31,496 nucleotides of DNA from an uncultured Acetatifactor sp. (lineage in GTDB: Bacteria > Bacillota > Clostridia > Lachnospirales > Lachnospiraceae), in the NCBI GenBank assembly GCA_910587555.1, contig CAJULV010000048.1, forward strand, positions 1 to 31,496, in the 5' to 3' direction. Every line of letters begins with the position of its first letter. The first letter of the stretch is position 1. Positions 22,216-30,438 of this stretch are shown one piece after another. The translations under genes were made by a program, and so were the position numbers. The notes beneath the pieces were generated by a model. It made no database searches. It was not told where the DNA came from and saw nothing but the letters and a program-made list of their open reading frames with translations.

Positions 22216-23997
22216 ATGAAGAAGTCGATAAAAAAGACCGGCAGGGAGAAAAGGGCTGCCTTTTTTACAAGGCTGGCGGAGCGGCAGAAGCCCGCTGAAA
22301 ATACCCGGATACAAACAGATAACGGAAAGAATAATACCGGAGCGCAGGAGGGGGATGACGGTTATCTCATCCGCTGTCCCAAATGCGGCAGGATGGTAGA
22401 CCGGGGCCGGGTGGCTAAACGGAAGTATATTTGCTATGAATGTGAAAGTTACTTCAGGGTCAAGGTGCCTAACCGCATCCGCATGGTGGCGGACCCTCAT
22501 ACGTTTGAACCCTGGTTTACGGATATGCCCATGCGCAACCCGCTGGCCTATGAGGGCTATGAGGAGAAAATCACGGCGGCAAGGGAGAAAACCGGCCTGG
22601 ACGAGGCTGTGGTGGTGGGGCAGTGCAAGGTGTTCGGGGAAGATATTGTACTGGGAATCTGTGATTCCAGGTTTCTGATGGCAAGTATGGGCCAGGTGGT
22701 GGGGGAGAAAATCACCGCCGCGTTGGAACGGGCCGTCGAAAAGCGGCTGCCGGTTTTCCTGTTTTGCTGTTCCGGAGGCGCCAGAATGCAGGAGGGGATT
22801 ATTTCGCTGATGCAGATGGCCAAGACTTCCGCCGCAATCCGGAAGCTGGGAGAGGCAGGGCTGCTGTATACCACCATACTCACCGATCCCACCACGGGAG
22901 GCGTAACGGCGAGCTTTGCCATGCTGGGCGACGTGATTATGGCGGAACCGGGGGCGCTGATCGGTTTTGCGGGACCCAGGGTCATTCGCCAGACCATCGG
23001 CCAGGAGCTGCCGGAAGGCTTCCAGACTGCCGAGTTCCTGGTGGAACACGGTATTATAGACGGCATTGTGGAGAGAAAAAATCTCAAGAAAACCATTTAT
23101 TTCCTGGTCAGGGCACATCAGTGCCGGGAAGGGGAATACGCGGATTTTGCACCGGGCAGCGACTTTCATTTTATCCTGAACGAGATCCTGAAAGAGAAAG
23201 AGTGGACGATCCGGCCCAAGAGCGTCTGGGAGAAGGTCAAGGCGGCCCGAAGGCTGGAGCGCGCCGGCGCGCCTGACTACATGGATGTCATATTTGACTA
23301 TTTTGTGGAAGCCCACGGGGACAGATGCTTCAGGGACGATCCGGCGATTATCGGCGGGATTGGCTTCCTGGACGGCCAGCCGGTGACTGTGATTGCGGAC
23401 CACAAGGGGAAGGACATGGCGGAGTGCCAGCGCCGGAATTACGGAATGCCCATGCCGGAAGGCTACCGCAAGGCGCTGCGCCTTATGAAGCAGGCCGAGA
23501 AGTTCAACCGTCCCATTGTCAGCTTTATCAATACTTCCGGCGCCTTCTGCGGCATCGAGGCCGAAGAGCGGGGACAGGGGGAAGCAATCGCGAGAAACCT
23601 GTGTGAGATGTCTGCCCTGAAGGTGCCGGTACTGTGCATTTTCATCGGGGAGGGCGGCAGCGGAGGCGCATTGGCTACCGCCGTGGGAAACGAGGTATGG
23701 ATGCTGGAAAATGCCACCTATTCCATCCTGTCCCCGGAAGGTTTTGCTTCGATTTTATGGAAGGACGCCTCCAGGGCAAAGGAGGCCAGCGAGGTTATGC
23801 GCATCACGGCCCAGGATTTGAAGCAGCTTCATGTCATAGAAAAAATCATTCCCGAATTCGGCGGCGCCGACCAGGATACGGCCGAGGCAATCGGCGGCTG
23901 CCTGAAGGAGCAGATTAAGATATTTCTGGAACGCTACCGCGGCATGACCGGGGCGGAAATCGCTGCACAGCGCTACGATCGTTTCCGGAGATTCTGA
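22216..23997 (+). CDS. accDA: Acetyl-CoA carboxylase carboxyltransferase, fused beta-alpha (AccD-AccA)
   Basis: Transfers CO2 from carboxybiotin to acetyl-CoA, making malonyl-CoA. 593 residues hold both subunits in one chain. Residues about 48-310 are the AccD (beta) part, with the zinc ribbon C54/C57 and C73/C76 (CPKCGR, CYEC) and crotonase-like CSGGARMQEG and TDPTTGGVTASFAMLGD. From about 330 (KSVWEKVKAARRLERAGAPD) the AccA (alpha) part follows, with FINTSGAFCGIEAEERGQGE, GEGGSGGALA and SPEGFASILWKD. The linker is about 20 residues, with no stop or frameshift. Most bacteria have two genes. ATG 22216 has GGAGG 10 bases upstream. The biotin carrier and biotin carboxylase must be encoded elsewhere. 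Confidence 0.95.
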   Translation: MKKSIKKTGREKRAAFFTRLAERQKPAENTRIQTDNGKNNTGAQEGDDGYLIRCPKCGRMVDRGRVAKRKYICYECESYFRVKVPNRIRMVADPHTFEPWFTDMPMRNPLAYEGYEEKITAAREKTGLDEAVVVGQCKVFGEDIVLGICDSRFLMASMGQVVGEKITAALERAVEKRLPVFLFCCSGGARMQEGIISLMQMAKTSAAIRKLGEAGLLYTTILTDPTTGGVTASFAMLGDVIMAEPGALIGFAGPRVIRQTIGQELPEGFQTAEFLVEHGIIDGIVERKNLKKTIYFLVRAHQCREGEYADFAPGSDFHFILNEILKEKEWTIRPKSVWEKVKAARRLERAGAPDYMDVIFDYFVEAHGDRCFRDDPAIIGGIGFLDGQPVTVIADHKGKDMAECQRRNYGMPMPEGYRKALRLMKQAEKFNRPIVSFINTSGAFCGIEAEERGQGEAIARNLCEMSALKVPVLCIFIGEGGSGGALATAVGNEVWMLENATYSILSPEGFASILWKDASRAKEASEVMRITAQDLKQLHVIEKIIPEFGGADQDTAEAIGGCLKEQIKIFLERYRGMTGAEIAAQRYDRFRRF

Positions 23998-24004
23998 CGC
24001 GCCG

Positions 24005-24144
24005 ATGCGCAACTGGAAAACGGCATCTGCCCTTCCGGTATCCGGGTGAGGGTACCGGGAGGGGTGGTGCGGAACTGGAAAAACAGCATTTGCCTTTCCG
24101 GCATCCGGGTGAGGGTACCGGAAGGGGCAATGCGGAACTGGAAT
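24005..24144 (+). repeat. Tandem 62/63-base repeat upstream of fabH
   Basis: Copy 1 is 24005-24066, copy 2 is 24067-24129, and a truncated third begins at 24130. Each unit starts A/GTGCGvAACTGGAA and contains a hairpin (CCGGTATCC or CCGGCATCC, loop GGGTGA, GGGTACCGG), followed by GGGAGGGG or GGAAGGGG. Read through in frame with fabH, copy 2 would encode RNWKNSICLSGIRVRVPEG, and each unit ends with a Shine-Dalgarno-like run just before the next unit's ATG or GTG. Confidence 0.85.
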
Positions 24145-24156
24145 AGGAAAACCAAA

Positions 24157-25122
24157 ATGTCAATACGAATATTAGGAACGGGGAGCGCCCTCCCTGAAAG
24201 GGCGGTTACAAACGAAGAAATCACGGAACTGGTGGACACTTCCGACGAGTGGATCAGGGAGCGTACCGGAATTGCCGGCAGGCATATATCAACAGGGGAA
24301 ACCGTCGCCTCCCTTGCCTCCCGCGCGTGCGTTCTTGCGTTGGAAAATGCGCGTAAAAGCGCGGATGAAGTGGAACTGATCCTGGTGGCAACCTGTTCGC
24401 CTGAAAATGTGGCGCCCTGCGCGGCATGCCAGGTACAGAAAGAAATCGGAGCCGGGAATGCCGCGGCATTTGACCTGAATGCGGCCTGCGCCGGCTTTTT
24501 GTTCGCCCTGCATACGGCGTGGGCATATGTGGAAAGCGGGATTTACAGGAATGCGCTGATTGCCGGCAGTGAAGTGCTGTCCAAGATAGTGGACTGGGAG
24601 GACAGGGGGACCTGTATCCTGTTCGGCGACGGTGCCGGCGCGGTGTATGTGGAAAAATGCGGGGACGGAGGGATCCTGGGATTTGTGCAGCATTCGGACG
24701 GGAACAAGGGAGATGTGCTGTCCTGTGTGGGCAGGACTCTGGAGAATCCGTTCTTTCGGCGGATTTCAGAGAAAAACTATTTAAAAATGGACGGCAGGGA
24801 GATTTTTTCATTTGCGGTGCGCCAGATTCCAAAGACCATTGAAGAGGCGCTGGAAAAAGCGGGGATTGCTGTGGGGGATGTGGAGCTGTTTGTGCTGCAT
24901 CAGGCAAACCGCCGTATTATAGAGGGAATATCCAAACGCCTGGGGGCGGATGAGGTGCATTTTCCGACGAATCTGGAGCGGGTGGGAAATACTTCTTCCG
25001 CGTCTATACCGCTGCTGCTGGATGAACTGAACAGAAAAGGCGAACTGAAGCCGGGAATGCGCCTGGTACTCTCCGGTTTCGGCGCAGGTCTTACCTGCGG
25101 AGCCTGTGTCCTGGAGTGGTAA
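24157..25122 (+). CDS. fabH: 3-oxoacyl-ACP synthase III
   Basis: Starts fatty acid synthesis by condensing acetyl-CoA (or branched acyl-CoA) with malonyl-ACP. 321 residues. Triad Cys111 (NAACAGF), His248 (VLHQANRRI) and Asn278 (VGNTSSASIP). The N-terminus SIRILGTGSALPERAVTN is typical, and the end GFGAGLTCGACVLEW is complete. I choose ATG 24157, after AGGAAA (24145-24150). The frame stays open through the upstream tandem repeat, with in-frame ATGs at 24130 and 24046; starting there would add repeat-encoded residues not seen in relatives. It lies late in the cluster here, after accDA. Confidence 0.95.
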   Translation: MSIRILGTGSALPERAVTNEEITELVDTSDEWIRERTGIAGRHISTGETVASLASRACVLALENARKSADEVELILVATCSPENVAPCAACQVQKEIGAGNAAAFDLNAACAGFLFALHTAWAYVESGIYRNALIAGSEVLSKIVDWEDRGTCILFGDGAGAVYVEKCGDGGILGFVQHSDGNKGDVLSCVGRTLENPFFRRISEKNYLKMDGREIFSFAVRQIPKTIEEALEKAGIAVGDVELFVLHQANRRIIEGISKRLGADEVHFPTNLERVGNTSSASIPLLLDELNRKGELKPGMRLVLSGFGAGLTCGACVLEW

Positions 25123-25130
25123 AGTTTCTA

Positions 25131-25158
25131 TTGACTTTTTTGTAAAAGTTGGTAAATT
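25131..25158 (+). promoter_or_regulatory. Possible promoter for fabT
   Basis: TTGACT (25131-25136), 16 bases, TAAATT (25153-25158). It overlaps a small palindrome, ACTTTT-ttgt-AAAAGT (25134-25149). It lies between fabH and fabT in an AT-rich gap. No TTTGAnnnTCAAA box is present here. It would allow separate expression of fabT and cls. Confidence 0.45.
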
Positions 25159-25231
25159 TATATTTATATGGAATTTGGGTATACTGGTACGGAATTCAGG
25201 ATGTACTCCGGAGAGGATAAGCATAGACGAC

Positions 25232-25690
25232 ATGGTGCAGAATACAAAACGCTTCATAAACGAACTGCTGGTGAGTCTGTTCAACCATGTGATGGATATG
25301 GAGGCGAAGGCAGTCATTACGGAGGAATACAGCGACATTACCAATAATGACATGCACATTATAGAAGCAATCGGTGTGGAAGAACCCAGAAACATGTCAC
25401 AGATAGCCCACAGACTGGGTGTCACTGTGGGTACGCTGACTACGAACATGAACGGCTTGGACAGAAAGGGTTATATTAAGCGGGAACGAAGCGAGAAAGA
25501 CAAACGTGTAGTATACATTCTTCTCACGGAAAAAGGAAAAAAGGCTTTTTACCATCACCGTGATTTTCACAAAAAGATGATTAAAGCCATTGTGAGAGAT
25601 TTGAATGAGGAAGAAATGGAGATACTGTATCGGTGCCTTGTAAATCTGGACGGATTTCTGGATCCTGAAAAGGGTGTAAAGAAGCAGTAG
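25232..25690 (+). CDS. fabT: MarR-family fatty acid biosynthesis regulator
   Basis: Winged-helix repressor of the fatty acid genes; in streptococci FabT binds its boxes tightly when loaded with long-chain acyl-ACP. 152 residues from ATG 25232. An N-terminal dimer helix (FINELLVSLFNHVMDMEAK), then NNDMHIIEAIG, the recognition helix in RLGVTVGTLTTNMNGLDRKG, and the wing ERSEKDKRVVYILLT. The frame is open upstream to 25106, across the fabH end, but that part is not regulator-like. GGAGAGG (25210-25216) is 15 bases before ATG 25232, rather far, so the start is uncertain. The name FabT rests on location and on two matching operators at 17050-17078. Confidence 0.88.
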   Translation: MVQNTKRFINELLVSLFNHVMDMEAKAVITEEYSDITNNDMHIIEAIGVEEPRNMSQIAHRLGVTVGTLTTNMNGLDRKGYIKRERSEKDKRVVYILLTEKGKKAFYHHRDFHKKMIKAIVRDLNEEEMEILYRCLVNLDGFLDPEKGVKKQ

Positions 25691-25710
25691 TTAGGGCCGG
25701 GAGATAGATC

Positions 25711-27282
25711 ATGAAGAGTACTTTAAGCATGGGAGAAAGGGTAAACGCGACGATAAGCGGGATTAAGACTGTTATTTACGGCAGGACGGCGATGATTTTG
25801 CTGGGGTTTCTGGTGCAGCTGGCGCTGATGTGTGTGGGATATATCCTCCTGCGGAATTACAGTTACCTGTTTTATGCCCTTTTCCTGTCGGTCAGTGCCG
25901 TGGCGGTGGTGTATATTTTCAATGATCCGGGCAATCCGGACCTGAAGCTGTCATGGATGCTGCCAATTGCGGTCTTTCCGGTGTTCGGCGCTATTTTTTA
26001 TGTCACCATCGTAAGCCAGCCAGGCACGAAGGTGCTGTATGCAAGGCTTATGGAGCAGTCGGAAAATACGAAGAAGTATGTGCGTCCAAGGGCGGCAGTC
26101 AGGGAGCGGCTCCGCAGGTCCAACCCGCATATGGGACAGCTGGCGCATTATCTGGAAAAATGTGACAACAGCCCCGTATACGACGGCACGCAGGTAAAAT
26201 ATTATCCGCTGGGCGACAGCCAGTTTGTGGATATGAAGGAAGAACTGAAGAAAGCAGAAAAGTATATTTTCATTGAATTTTTTATTGTGTCCAGCGGCGA
26301 TATGCTGGGGGAGATTCTGGATATACTGAAGGAAAAGGCGAAGCAGGGCGTGGAGGTGCGGTTTATGTACGACGGTACCAATGTGCTGTGGAATCTGCCA
26401 AGCTTCTTTCCGGATATGCTGGAGGAAGAAGGCATCCGATGCAAAATGTTTGCGCCCATAAAGCCCGTTTTCTCACCGCACTATAACAATCGCGATCACC
26501 GCAAAATTCTGGTGATTGACGGAAAGACGGCATTTACCGGCGGCATCAACCTTGCGGACGAGTATATCAACCGGAAGGACCGCTTCGGGCACTGGAAGGA
26601 TGCGGGCGCCATGGTGAAAGGCGATGCCGTGGAGCGTTTTACTTACATGTTTCTGGAACTGTGGAACGAATCACAGCGCCTGCCGGAGGCTTATGAAAAA
26701 TACATGCTGCCGCCGGACGCGTCTCTGCCCGGCGACGGTTTTGCCATTCCCTACAGTGTCTGCCCGCTGGGACCGGAGCGTGTGGGAGAGATGGTTTATC
26801 TGGACATTATCAATACGGCGCACACTTATGTACACATTATGACGCCATACCTGATTCCGGACGACAGGATGATTATGGCGCTGACGTACGCGGCAAAAAG
26901 GGGCGTGGAGGTCATTATCATCATGCCTCATATTCCGGACAAAAAGTATGCCTTTATGCTGGCGAAGACCTATTACAACCAGCTGCTGGAGGCAGGCGTC
27001 CGGATCTTTGAATACGAGCCGGGATTTGTTCATGCGAAGGTATTCGTGTCCGATGATGTGAAGGCGGTGGTGGGGACGGTGAATCTGGATTACCGCAGCC
27101 TGTACCATCATTTTGAATGCGGCCTGGTTCTCTACCGGAATTCACAGGTCGCCGTAATGGAACAGGATATACAGGATACCCTGAAAAAGTGTATCCGGGT
27201 GGAAGCGGAGGACTATAAGAAGCTGAAGCTGACGGACAGGGCGCTGGGAAGGATTATGCGGCTTGTGGCCCCGTTGATGTGA
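25711..27282 (+). CDS. cls: Cardiolipin synthase (phospholipase D family)
   Basis: Joins two phosphatidylglycerol molecules into cardiolipin and glycerol at the membrane. 523 residues. Hydrophobic segments at about 28-48, 52-70 and 84-105 are followed by two phospholipase D domains. The first HKD motif is HRKILVID at His263, followed by GGINLADEYI. The second is HAKVFVSD at His441, followed by GTVNLDYRS. Length is usual for the family (about 480-520). The ATG at 25711 is 20 bases after the fabT stop, with GGGAG upstream, so it is probably co-transcribed with fabT. This links fatty acid control with phospholipid remodelling. Confidence 0.94.
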   Translation: MKSTLSMGERVNATISGIKTVIYGRTAMILLGFLVQLALMCVGYILLRNYSYLFYALFLSVSAVAVVYIFNDPGNPDLKLSWMLPIAVFPVFGAIFYVTIVSQPGTKVLYARLMEQSENTKKYVRPRAAVRERLRRSNPHMGQLAHYLEKCDNSPVYDGTQVKYYPLGDSQFVDMKEELKKAEKYIFIEFFIVSSGDMLGEILDILKEKAKQGVEVRFMYDGTNVLWNLPSFFPDMLEEEGIRCKMFAPIKPVFSPHYNNRDHRKILVIDGKTAFTGGINLADEYINRKDRFGHWKDAGAMVKGDAVERFTYMFLELWNESQRLPEAYEKYMLPPDASLPGDGFAIPYSVCPLGPERVGEMVYLDIINTAHTYVHIMTPYLIPDDRMIMALTYAAKRGVEVIIIMPHIPDKKYAFMLAKTYYNQLLEAGVRIFEYEPGFVHAKVFVSDDVKAVVGTVNLDYRSLYHHFECGLVLYRNSQVAVMEQDIQDTLKKCIRVEAEDYKKLKLTDRALGRIMRLVAPLM

Positions 27283-27322
27283 GGCGGCGGAGGCGTTGAC
27301 AGTAAATACATGTTTCATCTAT

Positions 27323-27357
27323 GAAAGGATTGCCTGTTTTGCCGGGGCAATCCTTTC
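27323..27357 (+). terminator. Hairpin after cls, possible terminator
   Basis: A 12-base-pair perfect stem (GAAAGGATTGCC at 27323-27334 with 27346-27357) and an 11-base loop. There is no T run after it, so it may be a Rho-independent terminator of weak type or an RNA-stabilising 3' end. The rest of 27358-27557 has no gene. Confidence 0.5.
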
Positions 27358-27470
27358 CGGCATATGGGGGAAACCTCCGCGGGGACGTGGGACTGTAAGA
27401 TTTTTGGGACAGACGGAAACTATTGCCGGCGGTTGTCGTCTATAGAGGCAGAAAGGCGGCGGGCATCTGT

Positions 27471-27491
27471 ATTTGTACAGCATTTGTACAG
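27471..27491 (+). promoter_or_regulatory. Direct repeat ATTTGTACAG upstream of the sigma factor
   Basis: ATTTGTACAG occurs at 27471-27480 and again at 27482-27491, 11 bases apart, which is one helix turn. Each contains the palindrome TGTACA. It lies 67-87 bases before the sigma factor start and could bind a regulator or be part of an autoregulated promoter. Confidence 0.35.
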
Positions 27492-27557
27492 GCGGTTTTC
27501 GGGATGTGAACAGGGGCGGAAAAAGGGAACGGAGAACGAAGAGCGGGAGGGCGGACA

Positions 27558-28118
27558 TTGAGAGATACGGAGATACTGGATTTATACTGGGCCAGGGAGG
27601 AGCGGGCGATTTCCGAGACACAGCTGTCATACGGGAGTTACTGCTACAGCATTGCCTGGCATATCCTATATGACAGGGAGGACTCGGACGAATGCGTAAA
27701 TGATACTTGGCTGCGGGCATGGAATGCTATACCGCCCAGGCGTCCTAATCGGTTGGCAGTGTTTTTGGGAACGATTACACGTAATTTATCTCTGGACAGG
27801 TGGAAGGAAAAGCATACCATGAAAAGGGGAAAGGGTGAAATGATGCTGGCACTGGACGAACTGGCCGAATGTGTGCCCGATTTGCGCAGTACGGAGGAGG
27901 AAGTGGAAGCTGCGGAACTGGAACGGATGCTGAACGATTTCCTGCATACGCTGCCGGAGCGGGAATGCAATGTATTCCTGCGCAGATACTGGTATGTGGA
28001 GGAATACGGCGAGATTGCAAGGCGTTATGGCATGAAGCTGAATACGGTGAAGACTTCGCTGTTCCGCACCAGGGCAAAGCTTCGGGAGTATCTGGAAAGG
28101 GAAGGCATAATATTATGA
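27558..28118 (+). CDS. ECF-type RNA polymerase sigma factor
   Basis: Group 4 sigma factor directing RNA polymerase to a small regulon. 186 residues. Region 2 spans about 20-90 (YCYSIAWHILYDREDSDECV, then DTWLRAWNAIPP and LGTITRNLSLDRWK). A linker follows to about 125, then region 4 with LPERECNVFLRRYWYVEEYG and the DNA-binding helix GMKLNTVKTSLFRTRAKLREY. The start is TTG 27558, preceded by GGGAGG (27545-27550) at 7 bases; no ATG gives a complete region 2. Its last bases overlap the next gene by ATGA (28115-28118), the usual sigma/anti-sigma arrangement. Its target promoters and inducing signal are unknown. Confidence 0.9.
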   Translation: MRDTEILDLYWAREERAISETQLSYGSYCYSIAWHILYDREDSDECVNDTWLRAWNAIPPRRPNRLAVFLGTITRNLSLDRWKEKHTMKRGKGEMMLALDELAECVPDLRSTEEEVEAAELERMLNDFLHTLPERECNVFLRRYWYVEEYGEIARRYGMKLNTVKTSLFRTRAKLREYLEREGIIL

Positions 28119-29200
28119 AGAATAACGGATATGAGGAATCTGAAAAAGGGATGCCTTTTCGCGGGGAGGACAGGCAGGGAAAGGCGCTGAGGCTTATGGA
28201 GGCTTTGTCCGGTGTGGACGAAGAACTGCTGGAACGTGCCGAGGGCGGCGAGGCGCGGAATAAATCCCGGTGGCGGTATGCGGGACCATGGGCGGCTGTC
28301 CTGTGCCTGGCTGTTGTGGGGGCGCTTGGATGGGGCGGTTATAAATTGACTCTAAAAGTCAATGAAAACGCATCAGGAGAAGGCATGGATAATATGGCAA
28401 TAGAGATTGCGTCCGCCGAATCGGAGGGCGGTGCCGCGCCCCAGGAGGCGGGGACGGCGGAGCGCGCAGCAGGAGACACGGCGGCGCAGAAAAGCGATGA
28501 CCTGATGAGTCAGGAAAATGAGAACGGTTTTGACATAGACAGTGCAAGTGACGGGGCCGCTGGGGATACCATGGGAGACACCGGATCGGTGCAGCATCCC
28601 GGCGTGGAGAGGGCGCCCGGTATGGGAATGGGACAGGAAAATCATGAAGAGGAGGCGTCACATGAAAAGGCAACGCTTGACACAGAGAGCTGTTCGGTAT
28701 TGAATCAGAAAGAACTCACCGAGGAAGAAGCCAGAAATCAGGAGGGGCTGGGGGCTTACATTCCCAGGGAGGTGCCCCGGGGATATACCTTTGAGAGCGC
28801 TTACTGCAACCAGGATCTTCAGGAGGGAAATCTGACGGTAGTCTGGAGCAGGGGGACGGATATTATTGTGTGGAGTGTTGCGCAGGCGCAGGAGGCACCG
28901 GAAACCGTGGACATAGGCGCGCCCGAGACGTATGACGAGTACTTTTATGAGATTCCCCATGGGGAAAACGTGCCCCAGGAATACCGGCAGAGCATGGATA
29001 ACCCTACATTTGCCAGGGAGGATTTTACAATGGAGACGGTGAGCAGCCGTATGCTTTCATATGATGACAGCGGGGATACGGACACACCCAGGGGGAACTT
29101 TTCCGTGCTGTACCGGGATAATATCGTAGTGAACTTTAACGGAAGGGGAACCGCGGAGGAAATCTGGGAGATGTTTGTGTCCATAGAAGAGGCGGAGTGA
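28115..29200 (+). CDS. Membrane-bound anti-sigma factor-like protein
   Basis: 361 residues, translationally coupled to the ECF sigma gene through ATGA. The cytoplasmic N-terminus (about 1-55) has RLMEALSGVDEELLERAE, a plausible sigma-binding segment. One membrane helix lies at about 58-78 (AAVLCLAVVGALGWGGYKL). An acidic, low-complexity extracytoplasmic stretch follows to about 195, then a C-terminal folded region of about 165 residues (YIPREVPRGYTFESAYCNQD, then IIVWSVAQAQEAP) resembling the C-terminal domains of clostridial anti-sigma or DUF4367-like proteins. The frame is open upstream to 27869 but inside the sigma gene. The anti-sigma role is inferred from position and topology. No zinc-binding HxxxCxxC motif is seen. 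Confidence 0.72.
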   Translation: MKNNGYEESEKGMPFRGEDRQGKALRLMEALSGVDEELLERAEGGEARNKSRWRYAGPWAAVLCLAVVGALGWGGYKLTLKVNENASGEGMDNMAIEIASAESEGGAAPQEAGTAERAAGDTAAQKSDDLMSQENENGFDIDSASDGAAGDTMGDTGSVQHPGVERAPGMGMGQENHEEEASHEKATLDTESCSVLNQKELTEEEARNQEGLGAYIPREVPRGYTFESAYCNQDLQEGNLTVVWSRGTDIIVWSVAQAQEAPETVDIGAPETYDEYFYEIPHGENVPQEYRQSMDNPTFAREDFTMETVSSRMLSYDDSGDTDTPRGNFSVLYRDNIVVNFNGRGTAEEIWEMFVSIEEAE

Positions 29201-29247
29201 ATTTTCCCGCTTTTCGGGGCGCTGTTTCTTAAATCTTAATGCAGCCC

Positions 29248-29276
29248 TTGCACAGTTTCCGGCGGGAGGCTATAAT
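29248..29276 (+). promoter_or_regulatory. Promoter for the acyltransferase gene
   Basis: TTGCAC (29248-29253), 17 bases, TATAAT (29271-29276). Transcription would start near 29283, giving a leader of only about 23 bases. Confidence 0.75.
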
Positions 29277-29305
29277 AGACAGAAGCAAAGCATAGGAGAC
29301 AGTGC

Positions 29306-30367
29306 ATGAAAGAGCGGACGGTATTTTTAGATAAATTGAGAGTTGCGGCAACCTGCGCGGTGGTTCTGCTGCATACGGTTACAGGCGTTATGGATCACAC
29401 GGATATGGGGGCCTATCCGTTGGAAAAAAAAGTTTTTCTGGTGATATTGGACCTGGTTTGCTGGTGCGTGCCTGTGTTCCTGCTGATTTCGGGCTACCTG
29501 TTCCTGAATCCGGACAGGGAGTTAGGCATGAGAAAAATGCTGTTGAAATACTGCAGGAGGATAGTGTTGGCACTGTTTGTATTCGGAGTACCCTACGCCT
29601 GTCTGGAGCAGATTGCCGCAGAGCGGTGCTTCCGGTGGGAGATGACGGGAAAGGCGTTTCTGATGGTGGCGCGGGGAGAGAGCTGGTCGCATTTATGGTA
29701 TCTGTACCTGATTTTGATCCTGTATCTGCTGACGCCGGCGATCAGGAAGCTGCTGGCAATTCTCCCGAGGCCGGTGCTATATATACTGCTGGCGGGATTG
29801 TTTGCAGGCAGCAGTGTTCTGCCCTGGCTGGCAAAGCTTCTGGAGACTGAGACAATCCGGGGACTGCCGGACTGGGGGATTTATTTTTTCTATTATATAA
29901 GCGGCTCTCTCTTCCGGCAGAAAAGCGGCAGTCTTGCGGATACCGAATCCCCGGGTGCGGCCAAAGCGATTGCAGGATATGCCTGGACGGCGGCTGCGGT
30001 GCTGGCGGCCGCCATGGCGTGCAGCAGGCTGAACGGAAATTATACCGTGCAGATGGCATACAACTATCCGTTTACGACGGTGCTTTCCCTGCTGATTTTT
30101 GGCGGGGGAAGCACCCTGTGCAGAATGGTTCCCCGGGAGGGCAAAGCAATGGACGGCTTCTGGAAACAGGCTGCCGGTTTATGCTTTGCCGTGTACCTTG
30201 TGCATCCGGTGTTTTTAAATACAGCTTATAAATTCCTGCATGTGACACCTCTGTCATTTCCTATAGGAATCTCCCTTCCGGTATTCTGGGGAGCTGCGCT
30301 GCTGCTGTCGGCGGCTGCAGCCCGGATACTTTGCGGGATTCCGACGCTGAAGAGATATGTGCTGTGA
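29306..30367 (+). CDS. Acyltransferase family 3 integral membrane protein
   Basis: 353 residues with about nine or ten hydrophobic helices covering nearly the whole chain. The N-terminus FLDKLRVAATCAVVLLHTV is the acyltransferase-3 signature, with its conserved His in the first helix, and SHLWYLYLILILYLLTPAIR is a second typical block. Such proteins transfer acetyl or other acyl groups across the membrane to cell-wall, capsule or surface sugars. The exact substrate cannot be told. The ATG at 29306 follows AGGAG by about 8 bases and has its own promoter. It is convergent with the methyltransferase gene, with a terminator between. Confidence 0.87.
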   Translation: MKERTVFLDKLRVAATCAVVLLHTVTGVMDHTDMGAYPLEKKVFLVILDLVCWCVPVFLLISGYLFLNPDRELGMRKMLLKYCRRIVLALFVFGVPYACLEQIAAERCFRWEMTGKAFLMVARGESWSHLWYLYLILILYLLTPAIRKLLAILPRPVLYILLAGLFAGSSVLPWLAKLLETETIRGLPDWGIYFFYYISGSLFRQKSGSLADTESPGAAKAIAGYAWTAAAVLAAAMACSRLNGNYTVQMAYNYPFTTVLSLLIFGGGSTLCRMVPREGKAMDGFWKQAAGLCFAVYLVHPVFLNTAYKFLHVTPLSFPIGISLPVFWGAALLLSAAAARILCGIPTLKRYVL

Positions 30368-30374
30368 GACATGG

Positions 30375-30407
30375 ACCGCTGCGGGTGAGCCGACAGCGGT
30401 TTTCTTT
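30375..30407 (+). terminator. Terminator between the acyltransferase and methyltransferase genes
   Basis: ACCGCTG (30375-30381) pairs with CAGCGGT (30394-30400), with an inner CGG/CCG pairing, then TTTCTTT. It starts 7 bases after the acyltransferase stop. Confidence 0.75.
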
Positions 30408-30438
30408 CCCTCGGAAGTGCGGGGGAGAACCGGGAGCA

